A stretch of DNA of 7,628 nucleotides from Thermodesulfobacteriaceae bacterium (GCA_015494725.1 WGAR01000118.1:1-7628), one strand, 5' to 3'; counted from the stretch's first letter, positions 1 to 6,147 are shown. Notes: a model not told the origin generated them from the sequence alone. Translations and numbers: made by a program.

Positions 1-356
1 GGGGGGCTTATTTTTTCCGGAGTGGCCAGACGCTGGGCGAACTCCGGGATCTCCAAAAGTTCGCTCAGGCTAAGGCCGGTCCATTCCCCGAAATCTATCT
101 CCCGAAGGAGGGGAGTTACGAAAAGGGGGGCCCCGGTGCGCCGACTCAGGAGTTCGGCTCCGTAAAGGGCCCGGGATAGATCGCTGCTATAAACGGCCTC
201 CACCGGAAGCCGGGATAATCTCTCCACCAGTTTTTCCGTACGCCGGCGACCCCGGCTGGAGAGAGGCACGTCTCTCTGTCCGTAAAGGACCCCGCGGGGG
301 CTTTCGGTTTCCTCATGACGCAAAAGGAGAAAGAGGAGGGGCCTAGAGGATTTCAT
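1..356 (-). CDS. Histidine phosphatase family protein (CobC/phosphoglycerate mutase-like), cut by the left edge
   Basis: Reading the reverse strand from the ATG at 356 gives 118 residues without a stop before the window ends; the C-terminal part (roughly 80 residues by family size) is missing. The N-terminus has a hydrophobic beta strand followed by the phosphatase signature, here R13-H14-E15-E16-T17, so His14 would be the phospho-accepting histidine. Downstream are the family blocks SSDLSRA (about 61-67) and LREIDFGEWTGLS (about 86-98), the latter typical of alpha-ribazole phosphatase/phosphoglycerate mutase-like enzymes. The usual signature is RHG(E/Q)T; the Gly is Glu here. The start codon lies inside the end of the upstream YkgJ-like gene (14-base overlap, different frame), with no good Shine-Dalgarno, so it is probably translated by coupling. 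The substrate cannot be told from this half; CobC is one possibility, but no cobalamin gene is visible. Confidence 0.85.
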   Translation of the reverse strand, partial: MKSSRPLLFLLLRHEETESPRGVLYGQRDVPLSSRGRRRTEKLVERLSRLPVEAVYSSDLSRALYGAELLSRRTGAPLFVTPLLREIDFGEWTGLSLSELLEIPEFAQRLATPEKISP

Positions 357-1107
357 CGAGGAAAGAGAGGGCCTCCCGGGGACCGAAATTTTCCCGAAGG
401 TGGTCCAGGGTTTCCTTGAAGGTCTTTCCCGAGGGTAGCCGACGTCGATAAAGCCGGGCCAGTATCTGGCGCAGTTTGTCTTCCTGGGGAAGATAGGCCA
501 GATCCGGGGCCTCGCGATTGCCGAGCAACACCTCCGGAACTTCCTCTACCCCCATCTCTAGATCCCTGAGGAACCGGACCTGATCCGCCAGATGTCCGTA
601 AAGACCTCCGATGTCTATTTCCTCTACGATCTGAAAAAGGAGGCTGGAGAGGGCCAGGAATTCCTCCGGCACCCGGGCTTCTCCGGAGAGTTCGCAGCGT
701 TGCACGGAGAACATGAGCCGGCAGGTAAGAGGGCGACGTTCATAGACCGAACAGAGCCTATCCGGGCCGAGGAAGGGACAGACCCCGACCTCTCCGGGAT
801 GATCCTCCGGCGGGGTCTTTCCGCGCATGAGAAGGAGGGCCATGGTGTTGGGGGTGCTTCCCGGACGGGGGTAATCCTTCAAGGCCAGAAGACGGGCCTC
901 AAGATCCGGATCCAGGGCCTTGCGAAGATACCTGGCCTCAAGCGAGGTCACCCAGAGATAGGTGGTGCAGCAGGAGGCGCAACCCGGTTCACACACAAAG
1001 GGATAATTCTGGGCTTCCTCCTCCACCAGAGCATAAAGGGCTTCCAGCAAGGAGACCTTTTCCGGATAGCCGTAATCGGGTTTTATGGTTACCAGGGCCG
1101 GACTCAT
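343..1107 (-). CDS. YkgJ family cysteine cluster protein (zinc/iron-chelating domain)
   Basis: 254 residues. Two cysteine groups match the YkgJ/CxxCxxCC family: C39, C43, C46 and C47 near the N-terminus (CEPGCASCC), then C110, C119 and C129 in the context CPFL...C.VYERRP..CR, with a further C138. Family members are soluble proteins thought to bind zinc or an Fe-S cluster; their biochemical role is not established. The C-terminal half (about 145-254) is helical and charged with no motif I recognise. The ATG overlaps the lapA stop in an ATGA arrangement, which supports this start and translational coupling. It sits in the middle of a three-gene minus-strand operon between lapA and the histidine phosphatase. 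The family call is secure, the function is not. Confidence 0.88.
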   Translation of the reverse strand: MSPALVTIKPDYGYPEKVSLLEALYALVEEEAQNYPFVCEPGCASCCTTYLWVTSLEARYLRKALDPDLEARLLALKDYPRPGSTPNTMALLLMRGKTPPEDHPGEVGVCPFLGPDRLCSVYERRPLTCRLMFSVQRCELSGEARVPEEFLALSSLLFQIVEEIDIGGLYGHLADQVRFLRDLEMGVEEVPEVLLGNREAPDLAYLPQEDKLRQILARLYRRRLPSGKTFKETLDHLRENFGPREALSFLDEIL

Positions 1108-1397
1108 GCCGTGGTCTGAGCGGAGGAGGCCGTCTTTTCCAGTTCGGTCAATCGTTTCTCCAGTTCGGCGATGCGTTTGTTCTTGTCGTAAAGTTCCTTG
1201 CGGCGTTTAAGACGCCCCGGAAGGGAGATAAGGAAGATAAGGATCATGCCGGCCAGGAGGGAAAGGATTACAATTACCGCCAGGGAACTCTGGAACTCCC
1301 ACACCAGGAACTTTACCGCTACCGGAGTGGCGTTCTGAATGGCAAAGGCCGCGATGAGGACCCCGAGTAGAGCGGCTAGGATGAGGTAAAACTCCAT
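1104..1397 (-). CDS. lapA: LapA domain-containing small inner-membrane protein
   Basis: 97 residues starting at MEFYLILAALLG. Two membrane segments are visible (about 3-20 and 38-59). Between them is the LapA/DUF1049 signature: IQNATPVAVKFLVWEF (20-35), followed by SSLAVIVILSLLAG. The C-terminus is a charged, coiled-coil-like tail (about 62-90, repeated LEKRLTELEK-type heptads). In Enterobacteria LapA works with LapB in controlling lipopolysaccharide synthesis through LpxC; here no lapB is in view, so only the family is claimed. The frame stays open 17 codons further upstream, but that extension would run into the divergent gene and its own promoter and lacks the family fold, so the start at 1397 is preferred. 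It is first in the operon with the YkgJ-like and phosphatase genes, and probably has a very short or absent leader. Confidence 0.88.
   Translation of the reverse strand: MEFYLILAALLGVLIAAFAIQNATPVAVKFLVWEFQSSLAVIVILSLLAGMILIFLISLPGRLKRRKELYDKNKRIAELEKRLTELEKTASSAQTTA
1383..1387 (+). promoter_or_regulatory. Ribosome binding site supporting the 1396 start of the pseudouridine synthase
   Basis: GAGGT lies eight bases before the ATG at 1396, inside the first codons of lapA on the other strand. It favours the 1396 start over the in-frame ATG at 1408, which would have this motif 20 bases away. I see no convincing plus-strand promoter in this region; TAGGAT at 1377-1382 is the nearest -10-like hexamer but lacks a good -35. 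Confidence 0.5.
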
Positions 1398-1433
1398 GTT
1401 CCCAAATATGGTGCAATTCGGGGGTGGTGTCAA
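1395..1433 (-). promoter_or_regulatory. Sigma-70-type promoter for the lapA operon, probable leaderless transcript
   Basis: On the minus strand TTGACA (1433-1428, perfect -35) is followed by a 17-base spacer and CATATT (1410-1405, 4 of 6 to TATAAT). A start site about seven bases further would fall at 1400-1397, at or within a few bases of the lapA ATG. No Shine-Dalgarno could then fit in the leader. The whole promoter lies within the first codons of the divergent pseudouridine synthase gene. Confidence 0.6.
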
Positions 1434-2154
1434 GGAAAGGTGGCACATCCTTTACGAGGATCGTCATCTGCTGGGGATATATAAGCCCGCGGGAATCACC
1501 GTTCAGGGGGTCCACAGAGGGGAGGAAGGGCTTCTTTTTGGGGTGAGGGAGTACCTGCGGCGAAGGTATGGCGGAAACCCCTTTCTGGCCCCGGTGCACA
1601 GACTGGATAAGGTAACCTCCGGGGTGGTGCTTTTCGCCCGCTCGGAAAAGGCCGCCCGCCGGCTTGCGGAGGCCTTTCGCGAGGGTGAGATAAGCAAGGT
1701 TTATGTGGCGGTGGTGGAGGGGAGGTTTCCGCTTTCGGCCGGAAGACTCAGACATTTTCTGCGGTGGGAGGAGGGCGCACGACGGGTTAGAGTTTCGGAT
1801 CAACCCTTTCCCGGAGCCCGGGAAGCCGTAACCGAATTTCGGGTCTTTTTTCGTTCCCGGGAACTTACCGGAATCCTTCTTTTTCCGGAAACCGGACGCA
1901 AGCATCAACTTCGGGCTCAGCTGGCCCGGGAGGGCCATCCGGTGGTGGGGGATCGACGGTACGGATCCCGGAGGAGGGCCTCCCGTAAGGGGGCCATTCT
2001 GCTTCATGCCCTGGCCCTGGCTCTGGAACATCCGGTAAAAAGGGAGCCGCTTTTCCTCTTTGCGCCTTTGCCGGATTATTTTCCAATAGCCGGCCCCGAG
2101 CCGGGGGAGATAGCCCGGCTTCTGGGCATGGACAGGGAGCCGAATAGGATATAG
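1396..2154 (+). CDS. RluA family pseudouridine synthase
   Basis: 252 residues. It isomerises uridine to pseudouridine in rRNA or tRNA in the cytoplasm. The catalytic motif is HRLDKVTSG at 68-76, with Asp71 as the nucleophile. Other family blocks are YEDRHLLGIYKPAGI (20-34), KVYVAVVEGRFP in the middle, and the late motif ETGRKHQLRAQLAREGHPVVGDRRYGS-like stretch (about 157-183), where the family has its conserved R/K-H-Q-L-R. There is no N-terminal S4 RNA-binding domain, so it resembles the short RluA/TruC-type enzymes rather than RluC/RluD; the exact RNA target cannot be assigned. The start at 1396 is chosen from the upstream GAGGT; the ATG at 1408 remains possible. It is divergent from lapA with a two-base overlap of the start codons, and 39 bases precede cooT, so read-through into the following operon is possible. 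Confidence 0.93.
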   Translation: MFPNMVQFGGGVKERWHILYEDRHLLGIYKPAGITVQGVHRGEEGLLFGVREYLRRRYGGNPFLAPVHRLDKVTSGVVLFARSEKAARRLAEAFREGEISKVYVAVVEGRFPLSAGRLRHFLRWEEGARRVRVSDQPFPGAREAVTEFRVFFRSRELTGILLFPETGRKHQLRAQLAREGHPVVGDRRYGSRRRASRKGAILLHALALALEHPVKREPLFLFAPLPDYFPIAGPEPGEIARLLGMDREPNRI

Positions 2155-2155
2155 T
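2129..2155 (+). promoter_or_regulatory. Candidate promoter for the cooT-argS operon
   Basis: TGGACA (2129-2134, 5 of 6) and TATAGT (2150-2155, 5 of 6) are separated by only 15 bases, shorter than the usual 16-18. Transcription would start near 2162, giving a leader of about 30 bases with AGGAGGAGGG at 2181-2190. The hexamers are good but the spacer is poor, so read-through from the pseudouridine synthase gene is an equally likely source. Confidence 0.35.
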
Positions 2156-2193
2156 CTTAAGGCGTTAAGCCCAATGTCTGAGGAGGAGGGTAT

Positions 2194-2385
2194 ATGTGTC
2201 AGACCCGGGTGGTGGTCCGCAGGGGAGACCAGGAGGAGGAGATCATGCGCGAGGTGGTGGCCCTCAGGGTGGAACCGGAGGAGGTGGTGCTTCAGACCTT
2301 TTTCGAGGAACCCAGACGGGTGCGGGGAAAGATCCGGGAGATCGATTTCATGAAACACGTGGTGGTTCTGGAGGAAGAGGCATGA
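2194..2385 (+). CDS. cooT: CooT family nickel-binding protein
   Basis: 63 residues, the usual size for the CooT family. It opens with Met-Cys (MCQTRVVVRRGDQEE) and continues as a small beta-rich protein ending in GKIREIDFMKHVVVLEEE, the family pattern of a charged KI.E.......VVLE C-terminus. In Rhodospirillum rubrum CooT is a small nickel-binding dimer that helps mature carbon monoxide dehydrogenase, with Cys2 as the key ligand; Cys2 is present here and is the only cysteine. No CO dehydrogenase, hydrogenase or nickel transporter is in the window, so the client is unknown. A strong purine-rich Shine-Dalgarno (AGGAGGAGGG, 2181-2190) precedes the ATG. Its stop overlaps the start of the next gene as ATGA, so the two are translationally coupled. 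Family assignment is from memory of the pattern. Confidence 0.82.
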   Translation: MCQTRVVVRRGDQEEEIMREVVALRVEPEEVVLQTFFEEPRRVRGKIREIDFMKHVVVLEEEA

Positions 2386-2567
2386 AGCCCCGGCCGGAAG
2401 AGGCCGAACCGGTCTTGTGTGCCCGGTGCGCCTGGCGGGAGCACTGTACCAAACGTTTTTCCTTTGATAACACCAAGCCCATAAAGTGTCCGGATTTCAG
2501 CCCGGATGTGACGCTCAAGGACGAGACCGAAGATGATCGTCAGGAAGATACGGGAGGAACTGCTTAG
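2382..2567 (+). CDS. Uncharacterised four-cysteine miniprotein coupled to cooT
   Basis: 61 residues, not a family I can name. Cysteines are at 13, 16, 22 and 36, i.e. C-x2-C-x5-C-x13-C, with conserved-looking surroundings: CARCAWREHC, then KRFSFDN, then IKCPDFSPDV. The four cysteines could hold a zinc ion or an Fe-S cluster; this is inference. The remainder (about 44-61) is acidic and probably disordered. Support for a real gene: GGAGG at 2370-2374 seven bases before the ATG, an ATGA overlap with cooT, compact cysteine spacing, and position in an operon. The C-terminal 11 codons overlap the start of argS in another frame by 35 bases. The open frame extends upstream of 2382, but that part is only a Gly-rich out-of-frame reading of cooT. 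Function unknown; coupling to cooT hints at metal handling. Confidence 0.72.
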   Translation: MKPRPEEAEPVLCARCAWREHCTKRFSFDNTKPIKCPDFSPDVTLKDETEDDRQEDTGGTA

Positions 2568-4167
2568 ACATCTTCCGGAGGATCTTCCCTTCAAGGTGGA
2601 GCCTCCTCCCCGGGAGGAGATGGGGGATTACGCCACCAATGCGGCGTTGGTGGCCGGAGGAAGGGTAAAAAGATCGCCCCGGGAGCTGGCCTCGGAGCTT
2701 GCGGAGAAGCTTTCTCGGAGGAAGGATCTTTTCTCCCGGGTGGAGGTGGCGGGTCCGGGTTTTCTTAATTTCTGGGTAGCCCCTTCCTACTGGCAGACGG
2801 TGGTGCAACGGGTGCTGGAGAAGGGAGACACCTACGGACGAAGCGAGCTGGGGAAGGGGAAGAAGGTGCAGGTGGAGTTCGTTTCCGCCAATCCCACCGG
2901 ACCTTTACATGTAGGGCACGCCCGGGGAGCCGCGGTGGGCGATACCCTGGCCCGGATCCTCGCCTTTGCCGGCTATGAGGTGGTGCGGGAATATTACATC
3001 AACGATCGGGGCCGGCAGATGGAGGTCCTGGGGCGCTCGGTGTGGCTCAGGGCCCGGGAGCTTTCCGGAGAAGAGATCGAGTTTCCCCAGGACCATTACC
3101 GGGGAGAGTACATTCGGGATCTCGCCGCAAAGCTCCTCTCCGAGCGGCCGGATCTTCTCCAGCTTCCGGAAGACGAAGCCCTCTCCCTCTGCCGGGATTT
3201 TGCTCTGCGGGAGATCCTTTCCGAGATCCGTCGCGATCTGGAGGATTTCGGGGTCTTTTACGATGTGTGGTATTCCGAAAAGGAGCTTTACGAGAAGGGA
3301 GAGGTGGAAGAGGCTTTGAGAGAACTTCAGGAGAAGGGGCATCTTTACGAGGCGGAGGGAGCCCTGTGGTTCCGGGCCACGGCCTTCGGGGACGAGAAGG
3401 ATCGGGTGGTGCGCCGGGCCAACGGCGAGCCCACCTATTTTGCTTCCGATATTGCCTATCATCGCGAAAAGTTCCTCAAGCGGGGCTTCGATCTGGTGGT
3501 GGACGTATGGGGAGCGGATCATCACGGCTATGTGCCCCGGCTTAAGGCCGTACTTTTGGCCCTGGGGGTGGATGCGGACAGGCTGAGGGTGCTCCTGATC
3601 CAGATGGTGAACCTCATCGAGGGGGGGAAACTGAAGAGCATGTCCACCCGGGCCGGGGAATTTGTCACCCTGCGGGAACTGCTCGAAGAGGTAGGCCGGG
3701 ATGCCATGCGTTTCACCTTTCTCACCCGCAAATGTGATGCCCCGCTGGATTTCGATGTGGAACTGGCCAAGGCCCAGCGGACGGAGAACCCGGTTTACTA
3801 TGTGCAATATGCGCATGCCCGGCTGGCCAGCGTCTTTCGGAAGGCCGAGGAGGCGGGGCTGGAGTTTCCTTCGCCCTCCGAGATTCCTCTGAATCGTCTG
3901 GATACCCCGGAGGATTTCAGGTTGCTCAAGCTGCTGGATTTTTTCCCTCTGGTGGTGGAGGAAGCGGCGGAGATGCTGGAACCCCATCGTATTACCTATT
4001 TCCTGTTGGACCTGGCCACGGCCCTGCACGACTACTACACCAAACATCGGTTTCTTTCCGAGGATGAAGAAAGATCCCGGGCCCGTCTGGCCCTGGCCCG
4101 GGCGGTGAAACAGGTCCTGGCGCAAGGACTGAATCTTCTGGGGGTTTCGGCCCCGGAAAGGATGTGA
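2533..4167 (+). CDS. argS: Arginyl-tRNA synthetase
   Basis: 544 residues, full length for a bacterial ArgS. It charges tRNA-Arg with arginine using ATP in the cytoplasm. Visible in order: the N-terminal additional domain (about 1-110, including GDYATNAAL and GPGFLNFWV), the class I HIGH-type motif with H126-V-G-H129 in NPTGPLHVGHARGA, the Rossmann catalytic core with REYYINDRGRQMEVLG and WGADHHGYVPRLKA, the KMSK-equivalent K368-S-M-S-T-R373, and the C-terminal DALR anticodon-binding helices (about 410-544, beginning ENPVYYVQYAHARL). The degenerate KMSK is normal for ArgS. The start at 2533 lies inside the preceding Cys4 gene; AAGGA at 2517-2521 is 11 bases away, a little far, so coupling probably helps. 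The next gene begins three bases after the stop. Confidence 0.97.
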   Translation: MIVRKIREELLRHLPEDLPFKVEPPPREEMGDYATNAALVAGGRVKRSPRELASELAEKLSRRKDLFSRVEVAGPGFLNFWVAPSYWQTVVQRVLEKGDTYGRSELGKGKKVQVEFVSANPTGPLHVGHARGAAVGDTLARILAFAGYEVVREYYINDRGRQMEVLGRSVWLRARELSGEEIEFPQDHYRGEYIRDLAAKLLSERPDLLQLPEDEALSLCRDFALREILSEIRRDLEDFGVFYDVWYSEKELYEKGEVEEALRELQEKGHLYEAEGALWFRATAFGDEKDRVVRRANGEPTYFASDIAYHREKFLKRGFDLVVDVWGADHHGYVPRLKAVLLALGVDADRLRVLLIQMVNLIEGGKLKSMSTRAGEFVTLRELLEEVGRDAMRFTFLTRKCDAPLDFDVELAKAQRTENPVYYVQYAHARLASVFRKAEEAGLEFPSPSEIPLNRLDTPEDFRLLKLLDFFPLVVEEAAEMLEPHRITYFLLDLATALHDYYTKHRFLSEDEERSRARLALARAVKQVLAQGLNLLGVSAPERM

Positions 4168-4170
4168 CCC

Positions 4171-4752
4171 ATGGCCAAAAGATTTAGATTTGAACTGGGG
4201 TTTCTGGGTCTGATCTTTGTATTTCTCCTTATGGTCTGTCTCTTTCTGTGGATGTTTATTCTGGGGGTATGGTTCGGCCAGAGGATGATGGGGAAGGGCC
4301 CGTCTCCGGTGGCGGAAAAGACCCTCAAGAAGGTACCGGAGGAGCTTCCGGCCGAGGAGGTAATGCCCCCACCCGGCCTTGCCTCCACGGAGAATCAGAC
4401 CCGGGGGGAAGCTCCTCCGCGGGCGGTTTCCCAACCCGAGGTTTCGAAGGAGAAGGTTTCTCCCGCGCCCTCCAGGCCGGAGAAAGCCCCTCGCCCGGAG
4501 GAAAAGCGTCCCTATTATGCCCTTCAGGTGGCCTCGTTTAGGGATCCGGGGGAGGCCCAGAAATACGCTTCTTATTTTCGGGACCGGGGGTATGCGGCCC
4601 GGGTGGTGAAGGTCAATCTTCCCCGCAAGGGGATCTGGTATCGGGTCTATGTGGGACATTTTGCCACGCGGGCCGAGGCCGAGGCTGCCTATCGCAAGCT
4701 CAAGGCCTCCAAGTGGATCAAAAAGGCCTATATTCAGAAGATCCATCCGTGA
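4171..4752 (+). CDS. Membrane-anchored SPOR domain protein
   Basis: 193 residues. A short basic N-terminus is followed by one hydrophobic segment (about 9-36, rich in Phe/Leu/Val/Trp), which should be a signal anchor in the inner membrane. A Pro/Glu/Lys-rich linker (about 43-112) spans the periplasm. The C-terminal SPOR domain (about 114-193) starts YYALQVASFRDPGEA and includes WYRVYVGHFATRAEAEAAY. SPOR domains bind denuded peptidoglycan glycans at division sites, so a role in septal wall remodelling is likely, in the style of FtsN or DedD; no enzymatic domain is present. AAGGA (4158-4162) lies eight bases upstream of the ATG, and only three bases separate it from argS. Its stop overlaps the next start as GTGA. 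From memory, a SPOR gene directly after argS also occurs in some Desulfobacterota/Geobacter relatives. Confidence 0.9.
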   Translation: MAKRFRFELGFLGLIFVFLLMVCLFLWMFILGVWFGQRMMGKGPSPVAEKTLKKVPEELPAEEVMPPPGLASTENQTRGEAPPRAVSQPEVSKEKVSPAPSRPEKAPRPEEKRPYYALQVASFRDPGEAQKYASYFRDRGYAARVVKVNLPRKGIWYRVYVGHFATRAEAEAAYRKLKASKWIKKAYIQKIHP

Positions 4753-5222
4753 TTCGTAAGGCCCGTCTTAAGGACGTTAAGGATATTCATCGGTTGATCA
4801 CCCATTTTTCCAAGACCGGGCAGGTCATCCCCCGTCCTCTGGGGGAGCTTTACGAAAGCGTGCGGGAATTTTTCGTTTATGAGGTGCCGGAGAAGGATCT
4901 GATTGCCGGGGCCTGTGGTCTTCACATCGTATGGGAGGATCTGGGGGAGATCCGGTCTCTGGTGGTAAGTGAGGAGTATCAGCGGGAGGGTATCGGAGCG
5001 GAGCTGGTTCGGGCCTGTCTGGAGGAGGCCCGGGAGCTGGGGCTGTCCAGGGTGTTTGTGCTTACCGTGGTTCCGGATTTTTTCCTCCGTCTGGGTTTTC
5101 GATGGATAGAGAAGGGCAAACTTCCGCACAAGGTCTGGGCCGATTGCATACGCTGTCCCAAGTTTCCGGATTGTGACGAGGTGGCCCTCATTTACTCCCT
5201 GGAGGTGGGGGATCGGGGATAA
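4749..5222 (+). CDS. GNAT N-acetyltransferase, ArgA-like (possible N-acetylglutamate synthase)
   Basis: 157 residues from a GTG start that overlaps the SPOR stop (GTGA); the frame is open further upstream (GTG start preferred because the family begins directly with IRKARLKDV). The GNAT acetyl-CoA site is seen as IRSLVVSEEYQREGIG with Q-R-E-G-I-G at 78-83 followed by the helix AELVRACLEEAREL. The family-specific tail KLPHKVWADCIRCPKFPDC carries cysteines at 133, 136 and 142. This matches the short ArgA-type (COG1246-like) acetyltransferases lacking the amino-acid-kinase domain, which in some bacteria make N-acetylglutamate, the first step of arginine synthesis. No other arginine biosynthesis gene is in view, so substrate assignment is inference supported weakly by the nearby argS. 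Confidence 0.85.
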   Translation: MIRKARLKDVKDIHRLITHFSKTGQVIPRPLGELYESVREFFVYEVPEKDLIAGACGLHIVWEDLGEIRSLVVSEEYQREGIGAELVRACLEEARELGLSRVFVLTVVPDFFLRLGFRWIEKGKLPHKVWADCIRCPKFPDCDEVALIYSLEVGDRG

Positions 5223-6147
5223 ACTCAGGGCGGTAAGACGGGCCCGGGAGGTTCTGGCGGAACATCTTTCCGCCTGTCGGCTATGTCCGTGGGAATGCGG
5301 GGTGGATCGGCGAGCCGGGAAAAGGGGCCGGTGCGGTCTTCCGGCCGGGCCGGTGGTCTCGGGATACGAGCCCCATTTTGGAGAGGAGGCCTGTCTGGTG
5401 GGGGAGACCGGTTCGGGGGCGGTCTTTTTTACCGGGTGCAATCTTTTCTGTGTTTTCTGTCAGACCTGGGAGATCAGCCGCGAACGGCGCGGGGTGGAGA
5501 TCTCGGAGGAGGATCTGGCCCGGATCTTCCTGGAACTTGAGGCCAAGGGTTGTGTGAACCTGAATCTGATCACCCCCACTCCCCAGATCCCGGTCATCCT
5601 GGGGGCCCTGGAGAGGGCGCTGGAGAGGGGATTTCACCTTCCGGTGGTTTACAATACCGGGGGGTATGAACGGGTGGAGGTGTTGAGAGAGCTTTCCGGG
5701 GTGGTGGATATCTATCTTCCGGATTTTAAGGTGTGGGATCCGGAGGTGGCCGGGAGGATTCTCGGGGCCCGGGACTATCCGGAGGTGGCCCGCAGGGCCA
5801 TCAAGGAGATGTATCGTCAGGTAGGAAATCTGGTCCTGGACGAAAGAGGGGTAGCGAAAAAGGGTCTTTTGGTGCGACATCTGGTCTTGCCCGGAGATCT
5901 GGCCAATACTCGGGCTATTTTGCGTTTTCTGATTCGGGAAGTTTCCGCGGAGATATACATAAATCTAATGGGACATTATCATCCGGTAGGGGAGGCCTCT
6001 CGTTATCCCCCGCTCGATCGTCCCCTTACGCACAAAGAATGGGAAAAAGCTATCCAAGAAGCCAAAAAAATGGGAATTTTTAAATTAGATCGTACTCACT
6101 GGTCTTTATTGCCTTTAATACTCCTTGACAATTCGGCAGAGGGGTAA
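5173..6147 (+). CDS. Radical SAM protein, PflX-like (putative pyruvate formate-lyase activating enzyme family)
   Basis: 324 residues from the GTG at 5173; the true start may be an ATC at 5212 (311 residues). Numbering here is from 5173. The radical SAM cluster motif is C89-x3-C93-x2-C96 in FTGCNLFCVFCQ, which binds a [4Fe-4S] cluster for S-adenosylmethionine cleavage. Upstream is a second cysteine group, C35-x2-C38-x3-C42 and C54, in CRLCPWECGVDRRAGKRGRC, characteristic of the COG1313 (PflX) family. Family stretches GYEPHFGEE and LITPTPQIP are also present. The substrate is unknown; 'activating enzyme' is a name by similarity. It overlaps the acetyltransferase gene and is last in the operon. 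No terminator follows. The last roughly 37 codons are clearly more AT-rich than the rest and contain the dsrC promoter. Confidence 0.9.
   Translation: MTRWPSFTPWRWGIGDKLRAVRRAREVLAEHLSACRLCPWECGVDRRAGKRGRCGLPAGPVVSGYEPHFGEEACLVGETGSGAVFFTGCNLFCVFCQTWEISRERRGVEISEEDLARIFLELEAKGCVNLNLITPTPQIPVILGALERALERGFHLPVVYNTGGYERVEVLRELSGVVDIYLPDFKVWDPEVAGRILGARDYPEVARRAIKEMYRQVGNLVLDERGVAKKGLLVRHLVLPGDLANTRAILRFLIREVSAEIYINLMGHYHPVGEASRYPPLDRPLTHKEWEKAIQEAKKMGIFKLDRTHWSLLPLILLDNSAEG
5201..5206 (+). promoter_or_regulatory. Strong Shine-Dalgarno without a canonical start, before the radical SAM gene
   Basis: GGAGGT sits inside the last codons of the acetyltransferase. In the radical SAM frame there is no ATG, GTG or TTG within 5-12 bases downstream; the in-frame codon five bases away is ATC (5212). 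The only canonical upstream start in frame is the GTG at 5173, which has no Shine-Dalgarno before it. Either a rare ATC start or the GTG with a long overlap is used. Confidence 0.4.

Noticed and set aside
592..1119. 175-codon plus-strand frame opposite the YkgJ-like gene
   Set aside because: The opposite strand holds conserved cysteine motifs; this frame has none and no ribosome site.
2156..2169. CTTAA-GGCG-TTAAG inverted repeat between the pseudouridine synthase and cooT
   Set aside because: A five-base-pair, AT-rich stem with no T tract is too weak to be called a terminator or operator.
1207..2358. 383-codon minus-strand open frame across lapA, the pseudouridine synthase and cooT
   Set aside because: It runs antisense to conserved proteins on the plus strand and out of frame with lapA; no motif is present and the composition is that of a shadow frame.
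2196..2381. Upstream extension of the Cys4 protein frame
   Set aside because: The extension reads as Gly-rich repeats that are just cooT out of frame; the ATG at 2382 has a proper Shine-Dalgarno.
2905..4746. 613-codon open frame on the minus strand opposite argS and the SPOR gene
   Set aside because: It is antisense to two clear genes, has no recognisable domain, and has a His/Pro/Gly/Arg-rich composition expected from the complement of GC-rich coding DNA.
4713..4748. Upstream start for the acetyltransferase
   Set aside because: The extra 12 residues are an out-of-frame reading of the SPOR C-terminus; the GTG at 4749 forms a GTGA junction and matches the family N-terminus.
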